A stretch of DNA of 64,000 bases from Flavobacterium caeni (GCF_900101895.1 NZ_FMVF01000012.1:50584-114583); one strand, 5' to 3'. Numbered from the stretch's first letter, positions 28,972-38,430 are shown. The notes: a model not told the origin generated them from the sequence alone. A program made the numbers and translations.

Positions 28972-29718
28972 CTAGTAGAAATACTGTGTAAAAACACCGC
29001 CCTCGAGCGCGCTCGTCGATTGGCTTGTCTCTGGAAATCCGTTCAACGTGTAAGTGTAGGTGATGTCTACCGGATTGGTCGAACCCGACGTCTGACGCAG
29101 GTTACGCGCCATGCCGCCAATATCGAGCTGGTACAAAAATGCCTGGTTGAGCCCGATGACGTTGCGCAGCGGATTGTTGTTCGCGTCGTAGGTATAGGTT
29201 TCCGACATCGACAACGACCCGTTCAAATAGGTCTCTTGCTTGACGACCTCGCCGTTCTCGAAGAACAACTTGCCCGACAAATCGGAATCGGGTTGCGAAT
29301 CGATCGTACCAAACCAAACCGTATACGAAATGCTGCCGTCCAGATGGTGCACATAATCTTCGCGCGTGGCGTAGTCACTTTCGTGGATTTGCATCGTATG
29401 CGAGGTGATTTGCCCCTGCGCATTGTAATTGAACAAATCGGTTTGTTCGAGCGTCGTGCCCTGGAAGTATTTGATCTGGCTGATGATGTTGCCCGAATAG
29501 ATGAACACAGCAGAGCCGCCGTCCGAGCTCACAAAATTCACAATCTTGTAGCCTTCATAATTGAACTCGGTGGTCACCTCGTTGCCCGAATCGTCGGTCT
29601 CGATGATTTTGGACAGCAACGTCGTGGTCAGCGTAGCGTTCGGGTCATAAGGCGTGAGGTCTGCCCCGCTGTCGCAGGAAACGGCCACAACGGCCAACAG
29701 GAAAAGTAGTTTTTTCAT
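28972..29718 (-). CDS. YD-like repeat lipoprotein (tandem paralogue 3)
   Basis: 248 residues: lipoprotein signal MKKLLFLLAVVAVSC (Cys 15), then repeated strands of the kind EFNYEGYKIVNF, LFNYNAQGQITSHT, YTYDANNNPLRNVIGL, YTYTLNGFPETS, resembling short YD/RHS repeats; it ends TQYFY. It lies three bases from paralogue 2, so is cotranscribed. Probably a surface-exposed beta structure; function unknown. Confidence 0.75.
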   Translation of the reverse strand: MKKLLFLLAVVAVSCDSGADLTPYDPNATLTTTLLSKIIETDDSGNEVTTEFNYEGYKIVNFVSSDGGSAVFIYSGNIISQIKYFQGTTLEQTDLFNYNAQGQITSHTMQIHESDYATREDYVHHLDGSISYTVWFGTIDSQPDSDLSGKLFFENGEVVKQETYLNGSLSMSETYTYDANNNPLRNVIGLNQAFLYQLDIGGMARNLRQTSGSTNPVDITYTYTLNGFPETSQSTSALEGGVFTQYFY

Positions 29719-29721
29719 GGT

Positions 29722-30453
29722 TTAGTAATAAAAATATTTGACGCTCGGCCCGTTGTCGCCTTCCTTGGCGGTAGAAAGATAGCCTTGCGCGTTGTACGTA
29801 TTGGTCATCGTCAGTTCGGCCGAACCGGTCACCGTCAACAAATTGTGCGGATTCGCCGACGTCCCCACATGGTAGAAACGCAATTTGTCGTACCCTATTA
29901 TGTCGGCCGTAGGTACCAATTGCGCATCGTAGGTAAAATGATAGGTGGTGGTCGCCGGGCCGTTGTAACGCTCGAGCTTGCTCACCGATCCGTCGGCCGC
30001 GAGATAGACCTTGCTTTCGCCCACCATGGTTGCACCCAGCGCAAAATCGCCGTTGTATTCGTTGACCGTTACGGTGTTGTCGTCGTTTTCGGTATAGGTC
30101 ACGCTGTAGGTGATGTCGTCGAGCACCTTTTTCTTGAGCGATTCGAGACGGCCCGCACCGTTGTACGTAAGCCAATGGGTTTCGGTGTTGAGCGACCCAA
30201 AATTATAGTGGATGCGCGTGATCAGGTTGCCCGTGTACACATAGGTCGTCGATGACCCCGAATTGGCCTCGATCTTGAGCAGTTTGTTGTTGTCGTACGT
30301 GTATTCGGCGGTAGAGACATTGCCGTTGGTGTTGATGTACACGGCTTTTTTGAGCAGCGTACCATCGACGTTGTCGGGGACGACGATGGGTTGATCGTCG
30401 TCGCCGCAAGCTACGAACATCAAAACGCCGAAAATAAAAGCCAGTTTTTTCAT
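29722..30453 (-). CDS. YD-like repeat lipoprotein (tandem paralogue 2)
   Basis: 243 residues from the ATG at 30453 (another ATG four codons upstream would overlap paralogue 1): signal MKKLAFIFGVLMFVAC (Cys 16), then EYTYDNNKLLKIEAN, WLTYNGAGRLESLKK, YNAQGYLSTAKE strands and a terminal KYFYY. Same plan as its two neighbours. Gap of three bases to the next gene. Confidence 0.75.
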   Translation of the reverse strand: MKKLAFIFGVLMFVACGDDDQPIVVPDNVDGTLLKKAVYINTNGNVSTAEYTYDNNKLLKIEANSGSSTTYVYTGNLITRIHYNFGSLNTETHWLTYNGAGRLESLKKKVLDDITYSVTYTENDDNTVTVNEYNGDFALGATMVGESKVYLAADGSVSKLERYNGPATTTYHFTYDAQLVPTADIIGYDKLRFYHVGTSANPHNLLTVTGSAELTMTNTYNAQGYLSTAKEGDNGPSVKYFYY

Positions 30454-30457
30454 AGTG

Positions 30458-31291
30458 TCATTCATAATAGTATTCCATTCGGTAAGGCGTGTCGACTATT
30501 TCACCGGTATCATTGCTGACGAATTGCAATCGGCACGACATAGGATAGCCAAAGCTGTTGTAGGTGTAGGCAAAAACCATATTTTGTATGCTTTGGTTAC
30601 CGTTGTAGTAAATTACCGACGACGATGTCAACACATTCTGTTGGTTGCCAAAATAAAAAAATTCGCGCCAAGGGTGAAAATAAACCACTTTGTCATATCC
30701 TGGCACATTCTTCATCGGGCTGTTGTGCGCGTCATAGGTGATGGTTTCGTGAACGCTGTCACGGGCGATGTTGTCCACCTCACTCCATTTGTTGACCACC
30801 TCATTGTTGTTGAACGCAAAGCGTTGCTTGTTGCCGTAATGGGTTTGGTTGTCATCGTCTACAAAATAGGCTTGCCTGGTTAGGATGTTGCTCGAATTCC
30901 ATGTGTAACTGAATTCTGTATCGGCTAGCTCATAACGTGTTTCATGGATCAAATCGCCGGCGCCATTGTATGTGAACAACGTTTCGCGCATTTTCGAGTT
31001 GTTGTAATTGAAACTCTCGATTTTAGCAATCCGATTGCCTGAATACGTATAAATCAGGGTCAAGTCGTTAGACGAATTACCATCGTTCCCGGTAAACTTG
31101 TACAGCATATTGCCCAAATAGTAATACCGCATCGTATAGATCGCGTTCGGATAATCATCGTTGTGCGACACCAGCCGAACCAATCTCGTCCCGTTTTGGT
31201 TGATCGATTCTACGGGAAATGCATTTTCTTGATCATCTCCGCACGATGCGAACAAAAAAACCACGCCTATTAACAGTCGTATTCTTTTCAT
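30458..31291 (-). CDS. YD-like repeat lipoprotein (tandem paralogue 1)
   Basis: 277 residues: signal MKRIRLLIGVVFLFASC (Cys 17), then IYTYSGNRIAKIESF, LFTYNGAGDLIHETRYE, ITYDAHNSPMKNVPGYD and AYTYNSFGYPMSC strands, ending RMEYYYE. First gene of a four-gene run (three paralogues, then GSCFA). The ATG at 31291 opens the signal peptide. Sequence between the repeats has diverged strongly from the other two copies, so the duplications are old or fast-evolving. Confidence 0.75.
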   Translation of the reverse strand: MKRIRLLIGVVFLFASCGDDQENAFPVESINQNGTRLVRLVSHNDDYPNAIYTMRYYYLGNMLYKFTGNDGNSSNDLTLIYTYSGNRIAKIESFNYNNSKMRETLFTYNGAGDLIHETRYELADTEFSYTWNSSNILTRQAYFVDDDNQTHYGNKQRFAFNNNEVVNKWSEVDNIARDSVHETITYDAHNSPMKNVPGYDKVVYFHPWREFFYFGNQQNVLTSSSVIYYNGNQSIQNMVFAYTYNSFGYPMSCRLQFVSNDTGEIVDTPYRMEYYYE

Positions 31292-31352
31292 CACGGTTTG
31301 TTTGCAACAAATAAACTCAAAAAAAACCAACAAAAAAACAATCGTACAAAAA

Positions 31353-31372
31353 AGCCCGAGATTACCCGGGCT
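31353..31372 (-). terminator. Intrinsic terminator after alaS
   Basis: AGCCCG and CGGGCT form the stem; on the minus strand it is followed by TTTTTTG. It separates alaS from the lipoprotein operon. Confidence 0.75.
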
Positions 31373-31376
31373 CAAT

Positions 31377-34004
31377 TTATTTGATAAAGTCAACCGCCTT
31401 TTCAAGCGCTTGGGCAATCCCGTCCGGATTCTTTCCGCCCGCGGTCGCAAAAAACGGTTGGCCGCCGCCGCCGCCCTGGATGTATTTGCCCAGTTCGCGC
31501 ACGACTTGCCCTGCGTTCAATCCTTTTTCGGCCACAAGCTCCTTAGAAATGTAGCACGTCAGCATCGGTTTGCCTTCATCGGCCGTGGCCAACAACAGAA
31601 AAATATTCTGGCCCGTCGCGCCGATTTCGTAGGCGAGATCTTTCGCGCCTTCAGGATTCAAATCGATTTGCTTGGCCAGGAATTGCACGCCGTTGATTTC
31701 TTGCAGTTCCGATACCAATCCGGTCTTCATCGCCTTGACCTTGTCTTTCAGCAAAGCCTCGATCTGCTTGGCGAGTTTGGCGTTTTCTTCCTGTAAAGAA
31801 ACCACGGCTTTCAAGGCATCCTGCGGGTTCTTCAAGGCCGATTTGATTTCGTCCAATGCTTTTTCCTGCGATGCAAAATAGTCCTTGACCGCATCGTTCG
31901 TGATGGCTTCGATACGACGGATTCCCGCAGCCACTGCGCCTTCGCTGACAATCTTGAAATGCCAGATGTCGGCCGTGTTCGGCACGTGGATGCCGCCGCA
32001 CAATTCCATGCTGTCGCCAAATTTGATCGCGCGCACGTTGTCGCCGTATTTTTCGCCAAAGAGTGCCATCGCGCCTTCCTCGATCGCTTGCGCAAACGGG
32101 ATGCTGCGGCGTTCCACGAGCGGTAAATGCTCTTGTATTCTTTCGTTGACAAAATCTTCGACTTGCTTGAGTTCGGCGTCGGTGACCTTGGCAAAGTGCG
32201 AAAAGTCGAAACGCAAATAATTCGGGTTCACGAGCGAGCCTTTTTGCTCGACATGCGTACCCAAAATCGCGCGCAAGGCCTGGTGCAGCAAGTGCGTCGC
32301 CGAGTGGTTGCTCGCGGTGTGGTCGCGCAAACCGCCGTTGACTTTGGCGACAAAATTCCCGTTGACATTTTCGGGCAATCGCTTGGCGAAATGCAAAATC
32401 AGGTTGTTTTCTTTTTTGGTATCGATGATGTCGATGCTCTCGTTCGAATTCGACAATGTGCCCTTGTCGCCTACTTGTCCGCCGCCTTCGGGATAAAATG
32501 GCGTGTGGTCGAGTACGATCTGGTACAACATACCGTCTTTTTTTGAATCGACTTTTCTATAGCGCGTGATTTTGACTTCGTTTTCGAGTTGGTCATACCC
32601 GACAAAGGTCTCGACGTTGCCATCTACCAAAACCGTCCAGTCGTCGGTCGACACTTCGGATGCGGCGCGCGATCGGGTTTTTTGCTCGAGCATCGCCTTG
32701 TCGAAATCGGTCTCGTTGTACGACATGCCTTTTTCTTTGAGGATCAGCCCGGTCAAATCTTTCGGGAATCCGAAGGTATCGTAAAGTTCGAACGCCTTTT
32801 CGCCCGCGACTTCTTCGCCCTTGGTTTCCGCAATGACGTTGTCGAGCAACTGTAGGCCTTGGTCGAGCGTGCGCAAAAACGATTGTTCCTCTTCGCGGAT
32901 CACGTTCATGACAAGGTTTTTCTGGGTAACGATTTCCGGAAACGCGCCGCCCATTTGCGCAGCCAGCGTTTCGACCAATTGGTAAATGAACGCTTCCTTG
33001 GTATTCAAAAACGTAAATCCGTAGCGGATCGCACGGCGCAAAATGCGTCGGATGACGTAGCCCGCGCCCGTGTTCGACGGCAATTGTCCGTCGGCGATGG
33101 CAAAGGCCACGGCGCGCACGTGGTCGGCGATGACGCGAATCGCGATGTTGGTTTTTTCTTCGGCTTCACCCGACGCTTTCATCGTATAACTGGCGCCCGT
33201 AACTGCTTCGATTTTTTGGATCAACGGCGAAAACACATCGGTGTCGTAATTCGATTGTACGCCTTGCAAAACCATGCACAAACGCTCGAATCCCATACCG
33301 GTATCGACGTGTTGCGCAGGCAATTTTTCGAGCGAACCGTCGGCTTTGCGGTTAAACTCCATGAACACGTTGTTCCAGATTTCGACCACATGCGGATGGT
33401 CGGCGTTGACCAAATCCTTGCCCGGCGTTTTTGCTTTTTCGTCTGCCGAACGAATGTCGACGTGTATTTCAGAGCACGGTCCGCAAGGGCCTTGATCGCC
33501 CATTTCCCAAAAATTGTCTTTTTTGTTGCCGAGCAAGATACGGTCTTCCGGAATCAACGTCTTCCAGATGTCGTAGGCTTCCTGGTCGAACGGGACGTTT
33601 TCTTCTTTCGAACCTTCGAACACGGTCACATACAAAATATCCTTGTCGATTTTGTAGACTTCGGTGAGCAGTTCCCATGCCCAATGGATCGCTTCCTTCT
33701 TGAAATAATCGCCAAAAGACCAGTTGCCGAGCATTTCGAACATCGTATGGTGGTAGGTATCGATGCCCACTTCTTCCAAATCGTTGTGCTTGCCCGACAC
33801 GCGCAGACATTTTTGCGTATCGGCAATCCTTTTGGACTTGGGCGTACCGTTGCCCAGGAAAAACTCCTTGAACTGCGCCATGCCCGAGTTGTTGAACATG
33901 AGCGTCGGGTCGTCTTTCAAGACAATCGGCGCCGACGGCACGATCAAGTGGCCTTTGGATTGGAAAAAATCGAGAAACTGTTTTCTAATGTCTTGTGACT
34001 TCAT
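31377..34004 (-). CDS. alaS: Alanyl-tRNA synthetase
   Basis: Class II synthetase charging tRNA-Ala, with editing. 875 residues (E. coli 876). N-terminal catalytic domain begins [19 protein letters not shown] and has the class II motifs ([25 protein letters not shown]). The editing domain shows zinc ligands in [10 protein letters not shown] and CGGIHV, and the C-Ala domain ends in the glycine-rich [14 protein letters not shown]. Complete and unremarkable. Confidence 0.97.
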   Translation of the reverse strand: MKSQDIRKQFLDFFQSKGHLIVPSAPIVLKDDPTLMFNNSGMAQFKEFFLGNGTPKSKRIADTQKCLRVSGKHNDLEEVGIDTYHHTMFEMLGNWSFGDYFKKEAIHWAWELLTEVYKIDKDILYVTVFEGSKEENVPFDQEAYDIWKTLIPEDRILLGNKKDNFWEMGDQGPCGPCSEIHVDIRSADEKAKTPGKDLVNADHPHVVEIWNNVFMEFNRKADGSLEKLPAQHVDTGMGFERLCMVLQGVQSNYDTDVFSPLIQKIEAVTGASYTMKASGEAEEKTNIAIRVIADHVRAVAFAIADGQLPSNTGAGYVIRRILRRAIRYGFTFLNTKEAFIYQLVETLAAQMGGAFPEIVTQKNLVMNVIREEEQSFLRTLDQGLQLLDNVIAETKGEEVAGEKAFELYDTFGFPKDLTGLILKEKGMSYNETDFDKAMLEQKTRSRAASEVSTDDWTVLVDGNVETFVGYDQLENEVKITRYRKVDSKKDGMLYQIVLDHTPFYPEGGGQVGDKGTLSNSNESIDIIDTKKENNLILHFAKRLPENVNGNFVAKVNGGLRDHTASNHSATHLLHQALRAILGTHVEQKGSLVNPNYLRFDFSHFAKVTDAELKQVEDFVNERIQEHLPLVERRSIPFAQAIEEGAMALFGEKYGDNVRAIKFGDSMELCGGIHVPNTADIWHFKIVSEGAVAAGIRRIEAITNDAVKDYFASQEKALDEIKSALKNPQDALKAVVSLQEENAKLAKQIEALLKDKVKAMKTGLVSELQEINGVQFLAKQIDLNPEGAKDLAYEIGATGQNIFLLLATADEGKPMLTCYISKELVAEKGLNAGQVVRELGKYIQGGGGGQPFFATAGGKNPDGIAQALEKAVDFIK

Positions 34005-34011
34005 TTTTTGG

Positions 34012-34084
34012 GTTTAATCGTGGAACCGTTTAATCGTTGAACCGTTGCCATCGATTAAACGATTAAACAAATCAACGATTCAAC
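34012..34084. repeat. GATTAAAC octamer-repeat hairpin upstream of alaS
   Basis: GTTTAATCG/GTTGAACCG units (34012-34044) face CGATTAAACGATTAAAC and ATCAACGATTCAAC units (34050-34084), giving an inverted repeat. It lies between the alaS promoter and its start codon, so it would be in the alaS leader RNA. Confidence 0.7.
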
Positions 34085-34133
34085 CTTTTTAAAAACTTTT
34101 TGGTAAATTTGTTCACCTCCTGCTTTTCTCGCG

Positions 34134-34141
34134 CAAAAATA
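34134..34141 (-). promoter_or_regulatory. Predicted alaS -7 promoter element
   Basis: Minus-strand TATTTTTG matches TAnnTTTG exactly, about 130 bases upstream of the alaS ATG. No clear -33 TTTG. If used, the leader would include the GATTAAAC hairpin. Confidence 0.5.
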
Positions 34142-34153
34142 GGAATTTATACA

Positions 34154-34310
34154 GAATGAAATGAGCATCGAATAAATTTATTCAGAGCCGAAATGCCAAA
34201 TGATGCGAATTCCACGAGACCAAAAAAACAATAGCAAAACCGAGTGAAATGAGCATTTTGTAGATTTTGAATTTGATACAAAAGCCAATAATGCGAATTC
34301 CATGAGACCA
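34154..34310. repeat. Imperfect 88-bp tandem duplication
   Basis: GAATGAAATGAGCAT (34154-34168) recurs as GAGTGAAATGAGCAT (34242-34256), and TGCGAATTCCACGAGACCA recurs as TGCGAATTCCATGAGACCA, both exactly 88 bases downstream. It fills the divergent region between alaS and the M23 peptidase gene. Confidence 0.75.
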
Positions 34311-34335
34311 TTGACAAAACAATGAATACCTTCGA

Positions 34336-35313
34336 ATGAAAAAGGTAAAATATTACTACGATCCCGAAAATCTGGCGTACAAAAAAATCAAGGTGCGCAA
34401 GCGAACGAAATTCGCTTATGCGGCGTTGTTTTTGACGGCGGCGGCGTTGTTTGGGGTCTTGGCTTTTTTGGTGTTGTTGAACACGCCTTTTTTCGAAACG
34501 CCAAAAGACCGCTTGCAGGCGCGTGAGATCGAGAACTTCAAACTCAATTACGCCATCCTGAACAAAAAGATGGACCAGATAGACGAGGTCCTGGCCGAAA
34601 TCGAAGACCGCGACAACAACCTGTACCGCACCTACTTTAACACCGCCCCGATCCCCGAAGAGCAACGCAAAGCCGGGTTTGGCGGGGTCAACCGCTACAA
34701 GGAGCTCGAAGGTTTCGACAATTCGGAACTGGTGGTCAATACGTCCAAACGCGTCGATGTCATTTCGAAGGAACTCGTGATCCAATCCAAATCGCTCGAC
34801 GAAATCGCCAAACTCGCCAAGGAAAAAAACAAACTGCTTGCGGCCATCCCGGCCATACAGCCCGTACGGAATGAAAACCTACGCGCCGTCGCGTCGGGGT
34901 TTGGTTACCGCACCGATCCGTTTACCAAGGCGCGCAAATTTCACGCAGGTATGGATTTTTCGGCCAAAACGGGCACCCCGATTTATGCCACGGGCGATGG
35001 CGTGGTCGAACGCGCCGACAACACCGCATCGGGTTATGGCAACCACATCGTGATTCGCCACGGATTCGGCTACCACACGCTGTACGGGCACTTGAGCAAG
35101 TACAAGGTACGCGCCGGACAAAGTGTCAAACGTGGCGATGTTATTGGGTTTGTGGGCTCCACCGGACGGTCTGAAGCACCGCACCTGCACTACGAAGTAC
35201 ACAAAAACGGCGAGGTCGTGAACCCGCTTAATTTTTATTATGGCAATATTTCTGCGGCAGAATACGTAGTAATTTCTAAATTAGCCAATCAGGAAAACCA
35301 ATCTCTCGACTAA
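34336..35313 (+). CDS. M23-family metallopeptidase (membrane-anchored, LytM-like)
   Basis: 325 residues: short cytoplasmic start, one membrane helix (about 27-48, FAYAALFLTAAALFGVLAFLVLL), a coiled-coil stretch (60-185) and a C-terminal peptidase-M23 domain (about 195-300). Zinc ligands are visible in KFHAGMDFSA (H..D) and APHLHYEV (HxH). It probably cuts peptidoglycan cross-bridges or activates cell-wall enzymes. It directly abuts the merR gene downstream. Confidence 0.93.
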   Translation: MKKVKYYYDPENLAYKKIKVRKRTKFAYAALFLTAAALFGVLAFLVLLNTPFFETPKDRLQAREIENFKLNYAILNKKMDQIDEVLAEIEDRDNNLYRTYFNTAPIPEEQRKAGFGGVNRYKELEGFDNSELVVNTSKRVDVISKELVIQSKSLDEIAKLAKEKNKLLAAIPAIQPVRNENLRAVASGFGYRTDPFTKARKFHAGMDFSAKTGTPIYATGDGVVERADNTASGYGNHIVIRHGFGYHTLYGHLSKYKVRAGQSVKRGDVIGFVGSTGRSEAPHLHYEVHKNGEVVNPLNFYYGNISAAEYVVISKLANQENQSLD

Positions 35314-35646
35314 ATGCACATCGATTTATCACCAGACAAAAGGTATTTTAGCATAGGCGAAATCGCCAAGGCGTTCAACGTCAACGCGTCTTTGATTCGT
35401 TTTTGGGACAAGGAATTCGACATCCTCAAACCCAAGAAGAATGCCAAGGGCAACCGCATGTTCACACCCGAAGACGTCAAGAACCTGCAGCTGATCTACC
35501 ACCTGGTCAAGGAACGCGGCTTTACGCTCGATGGCGCGCGCACGCATTTGAAGGAGGGCCAAAAGAAGACGCTCGACAAGTTCGAGATCATCAACAAGCT
35601 CGAGACCATCAAGGCGCAACTCACCGAAATCAAAAATCATTTGTAG
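35314..35646 (+). CDS. MerR-family transcriptional regulator
   Basis: 110 residues; HTH at the N-terminus (KRYFSIGEIAKAFNVNASLIRFWDKEFDILKPKKNAKGNRMFTPEDV is the winged-helix core), then a short helical tail EIINKLETIKAQLTEIKNHL. No effector domain. The ATG follows the M23 peptidase stop with no gap, so the two form an operon. This pairing is common in Bacteroidota; the regulated genes are unknown. Confidence 0.9.
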   Translation: MHIDLSPDKRYFSIGEIAKAFNVNASLIRFWDKEFDILKPKKNAKGNRMFTPEDVKNLQLIYHLVKERGFTLDGARTHLKEGQKKTLDKFEIINKLETIKAQLTEIKNHL

Positions 35647-35694
35647 CAATAAGCAATAAGCAATAAGCAATAAGCAATAAGCAATAAGCAATAA
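35646..35694. repeat. Perfect (GCAATAA)7 heptamer tandem repeat
   Basis: Seven perfect GCAATAA copies start at the stop codon of the merR gene. A run of this purity suggests a variable-number repeat. No inverse arm is seen nearby. Confidence 0.9.
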
Positions 35695-35830
35695 GCAAAA
35701 TTAAGAAACCGGAGAACCCGCTTGAAAATTCAGCAATAAGTTTATTGCCTAAGACTAAAAATACAGCAAAATAAAAATTGGTACGTTTTATGCTGAACGG
35801 CCGCATCACTAATCATAAAAACAAACAATC

Positions 35831-36418
35831 ATGAGAAAATTTTTGCCTTGGATTATCGTAGGAGCCATCGTATTGATCGGCTATTTCTGGGTTAAGGGAA
35901 TCAACAACACGGCCGTGACACTCAATTCGAACATCGAGGAGTCTTGGGGTAACGTACAAACGTCTTACCAGCGCAGGAACGACTTGATCGGCAACTTGGT
36001 CAACACGGTCAAGGGTTATGCCGAGCACGAAAAATCGACGCTTACCGCGGTCATCGAGGCGCGCGCCAAGGCGACACAGGTGACCATCGACCCTTCTAAC
36101 ATCACCGCCGAACAACTTGCCGCATTCAACGCGGCGCAAAGCAGCGTATCGTCGTCTTTGTCGCGGTTGTTGGTGAGCGTAGAGCAGTATCCTAACCTTA
36201 AGGCCGACCAAAGCTTCCTCAAATTGCAGGACGAATTGGCGAGCACCGAAAACCAGATCCTCACGGCGCGTACGCGTTTCAACGAAGCGGTCAAGCCATA
36301 CAACAACCACATCGGCACGTTCCCGAATTCGCTCTTGGCGGGCATGCTCGGGTTCCAGAAAAAAGCGTATTTCGAAGCCGTGGCGGGTGCCGACAAACCG
36401 GTCGAAGTTAAATTCTAA
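35831..36418 (+). CDS. lemA: LemA family protein
   Basis: 195 residues: N-terminal membrane helix (LPWIIVGAIVLIGYFWVKG) and the LemA helical core with NSNIEESWGNVQTSYQRRNDLIGNLVNTVKGYA, ENQILTARTRFNEAVKPYNNHI and FPNSLLAGMLGF. LemA is a membrane protein of uncertain function, often beside TPM-domain genes as here. First gene of a four-gene operon (3 bases to the next). Confidence 0.95.
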   Translation: MRKFLPWIIVGAIVLIGYFWVKGINNTAVTLNSNIEESWGNVQTSYQRRNDLIGNLVNTVKGYAEHEKSTLTAVIEARAKATQVTIDPSNITAEQLAAFNAAQSSVSSSLSRLLVSVEQYPNLKADQSFLKLQDELASTENQILTARTRFNEAVKPYNNHIGTFPNSLLAGMLGFQKKAYFEAVAGADKPVEVKF

Positions 36419-36421
36419 ACC

Positions 36422-36859
36422 ATGTCACAAGTCGAGGATTTTTTGACCGCCGACGAAGAACGCGAAATCGTCGAAGCCATCCGACGCGCCGAAAGCCAAA
36501 CGTCGGGCGAAATCCGCGTACATATAGAAAAATCAACTTCCGTTGCCGCCTTCGAGCGTGCGACGGAAGTTTTTCATTGGCTCAAGATGGACAACACCAA
36601 GCTCCAAAACGGCGTGCTCATTTATGTGGCCGTCGACGATCATCAGTTTGTGATTTGCGGCGACAAGGGGATAGACGCTGTAGTTCCCGACGATTTTTGG
36701 GATTGCACACGCGATGCCATGCAAACGCAATTCAAACAAGGCCACTTCAAACAAGGCCTTGTCGATGGCATCACGCGGGCCGGCGAAAAACTGCACCAAT
36801 ACTTCCCGTGGGAACACGGCGATACCAACGAATTGTCTAACGAAATCTCGAAAGGCTGA
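36422..36859 (+). CDS. TPM-domain protein (TLP18.3/Psb32/MOLO-1 family), soluble form
   Basis: 145 residues consisting of a single TPM domain without signal peptide or membrane helix: FLTADEEREIVEAIRRAESQTSGEIRVHIE, MDNTKLQNGVLIYVAVDDHQFVICGDKGID, and GLVDGITRAGEKLHQYFP. TPM domains occur in membrane-quality and phosphatase-like proteins. It overlaps the next TPM gene by one base (TGATG). Confidence 0.88.
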   Translation: MSQVEDFLTADEEREIVEAIRRAESQTSGEIRVHIEKSTSVAAFERATEVFHWLKMDNTKLQNGVLIYVAVDDHQFVICGDKGIDAVVPDDFWDCTRDAMQTQFKQGHFKQGLVDGITRAGEKLHQYFPWEHGDTNELSNEISKG

Positions 36860-37653
36860 TGGTGCGTTCTTTCTACCAAAAAATAACGATTTTATCGTTA
36901 TTGTTGTTGACCCAACTGACCTTTGCGCAGTTCAAGATTCCGCCCAAGCCGTCGTTGCAAACCTCGGTGTACGATTACGCGAACTTGCTCAGCGCCTCCG
37001 AAAAAACGCAACTCGAACAAAAACTCATCCGTTATTCCGATTCGACCACCACACAAATCGTGGCCATCACGATCGAATCGCTCCAAAACGAAGACATCAA
37101 GCAACTGGCCACCAATTGGGGCCACACCTGGGGTATCGGGCAAGAAAAAGAGGACAACGGCGTGATCATCCTGGTCGCCAAAAACGACCGGCAGGTTGCC
37201 ATCATGCCCGGATATGGGCTCGAAGACCGGCTCACCGCGGGTCAGGGCGGCGAAATCATCCGAAACATCATCATCCCCGAATTCAAGGCCGGAAGTTATT
37301 ACAACGGGCTCGACAAGGGTGCCGATGCTTTGTTCGACGTATTCACCGGAAAATACAAAGGCCAGCGCAAACAAGACCACGGCGGCGGCATTCCCGTCAT
37401 CGTTTTTGTCATCATCTTCATCATTATTTTGGCCATCATTACCCGACGACGTGGCGGCGGCAACAACTCCGGACGTGGCGGCGGTGGTTTTGATCTGGGC
37501 GACATGATCATCCTGAGCAGCCTCGGACGCGGCGGCTTTGGCGGCTCGTCTGGCGGCGGCAGCTTTGGCGGTGGCGGCTTTGGTGGCGGTGGTTTTGGCG
37601 GCGGATTTGGCGGCGGCGGATTCAGCGGCGGTGGCTCGAGCGGCAGTTGGTAA
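36859..37653 (+). CDS. TPM-domain membrane protein with Gly/Ser-rich tail (YgcG-like)
   Basis: 264 residues: signal peptide (about 1-22, SLLLLTQLTFAQ), TPM domain (32-170: VYDYANLLSASEKTQLEQKL, QEKEDNGVIILVAKNDRQVAIMPGYGLE), a membrane helix (IPVIVFVIIFIIILAIITRR) and a low-complexity C-terminus dominated by GGGFGGG and ending SSGSW. This matches the YgcG family, which regularly accompanies LemA. Confidence 0.93.
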   Translation: MVRSFYQKITILSLLLLTQLTFAQFKIPPKPSLQTSVYDYANLLSASEKTQLEQKLIRYSDSTTTQIVAITIESLQNEDIKQLATNWGHTWGIGQEKEDNGVIILVAKNDRQVAIMPGYGLEDRLTAGQGGEIIRNIIIPEFKAGSYYNGLDKGADALFDVFTGKYKGQRKQDHGGGIPVIVFVIIFIIILAIITRRRGGGNNSGRGGGGFDLGDMIILSSLGRGGFGGSSGGGSFGGGGFGGGGFGGGFGGGGFSGGGSSGSW

Positions 37654-37662
37654 GCAGCGGAT

Positions 37663-38430
37663 ATGAAAAAACTGTTGGTTTTTCTGGCCTTGTTCTGGTA
37701 TGGGTTTTCGCAAGCCCAAGACCTCAGCGCAGCCGAACTCAACGAAGAAATCATGGAGCTCGACGAAATGATCAAAACCGATCCGTCGGCATTCAATTTT
37801 CACCTGCGCGGGCAACGCAAATACAAACTGGGCGAATTCAAAAGCGCCCTCGCCGATTACGACTTGGCCGCTTTGCGCGACCCGGACGATTTCGGGATTT
37901 TCTACAGCCGTGGCATGGTCAAGGACAAGCTGGGCGACTTTAAAGGTGCGGTAGCCGACTATCAAAAGTGCATCGCGCTCGACAACCGTTCGGCGAAAGC
38001 GCATTTCAATTGCGGCTATTCGATGTCCAATTGCGGCGACAAGGCAGGCGCAATCGAGGCCTACACCCAATGTCTGGACCGCAATCCCGATCATTTTGCG
38101 GCACTCATGAACCGCGGCACGTTGCTGCAGGAAAACGGAAAATTCAACGAAGCCGTGTCGGATTTTGATGCCGCCATAGCGCTCAAACCCAGTTTGGCCG
38201 ACGCCTATCAAAACCGGGGCATCTGCAAGGCCATGCTCGGGCAAAAGGAAGCCTTGGCCGATTTTGACAAAGTGGTTTCGTTGGATCCGCAAAACCCCGA
38301 AGCCTATTACAATCGGGCCATGTACCGCATCAACCACAAAGTAAGTGGTGATTTTTGCGCCGACTTAAAGATCGCGCTACGCATGGGATTCGGAAGGGCC
38401 AAAGCCATCGTGGCCGAAAAATGCAAGTAG
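37663..38430 (+). CDS. Exported TPR-repeat protein
   Basis: 255 residues: signal peptide MKKLLVFLALFWYGFSQAQ and at least five TPR units (e.g. FKSALADYDLAALRDPDDF, FKGAVADYQKCIALDNRSA, KAGAIEAYTQCLDRNPDHF, FNEAVSDFDAAIALKPSLA, KEALADFDKVVSLDPQNPE). Ten bases after the TPM/Gly-rich gene, likely the last gene of the lemA operon. Probably a periplasmic interaction scaffold. Confidence 0.87.
   Translation: MKKLLVFLALFWYGFSQAQDLSAAELNEEIMELDEMIKTDPSAFNFHLRGQRKYKLGEFKSALADYDLAALRDPDDFGIFYSRGMVKDKLGDFKGAVADYQKCIALDNRSAKAHFNCGYSMSNCGDKAGAIEAYTQCLDRNPDHFAALMNRGTLLQENGKFNEAVSDFDAAIALKPSLADAYQNRGICKAMLGQKEALADFDKVVSLDPQNPEAYYNRAMYRINHKVSGDFCADLKIALRMGFGRAKAIVAEKCK

Noticed and set aside
28036..29709. 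A 557-codon plus-strand frame opposite the GSCFA and lipoprotein genes
   Set aside because: Antisense to supported genes; composition typical of reverse-strand frames (rich in Arg, His, Val).
35646..35694. Possible CRISPR array
   Set aside because: The 7-base units are contiguous, without spacers; no cas genes in the window.
36898..38337. A 479-codon minus-strand frame across the TPM and TPR genes
   Set aside because: It runs against three coupled genes; its Ala/Thr-rich stretch is the complement of the Gly-rich tail.
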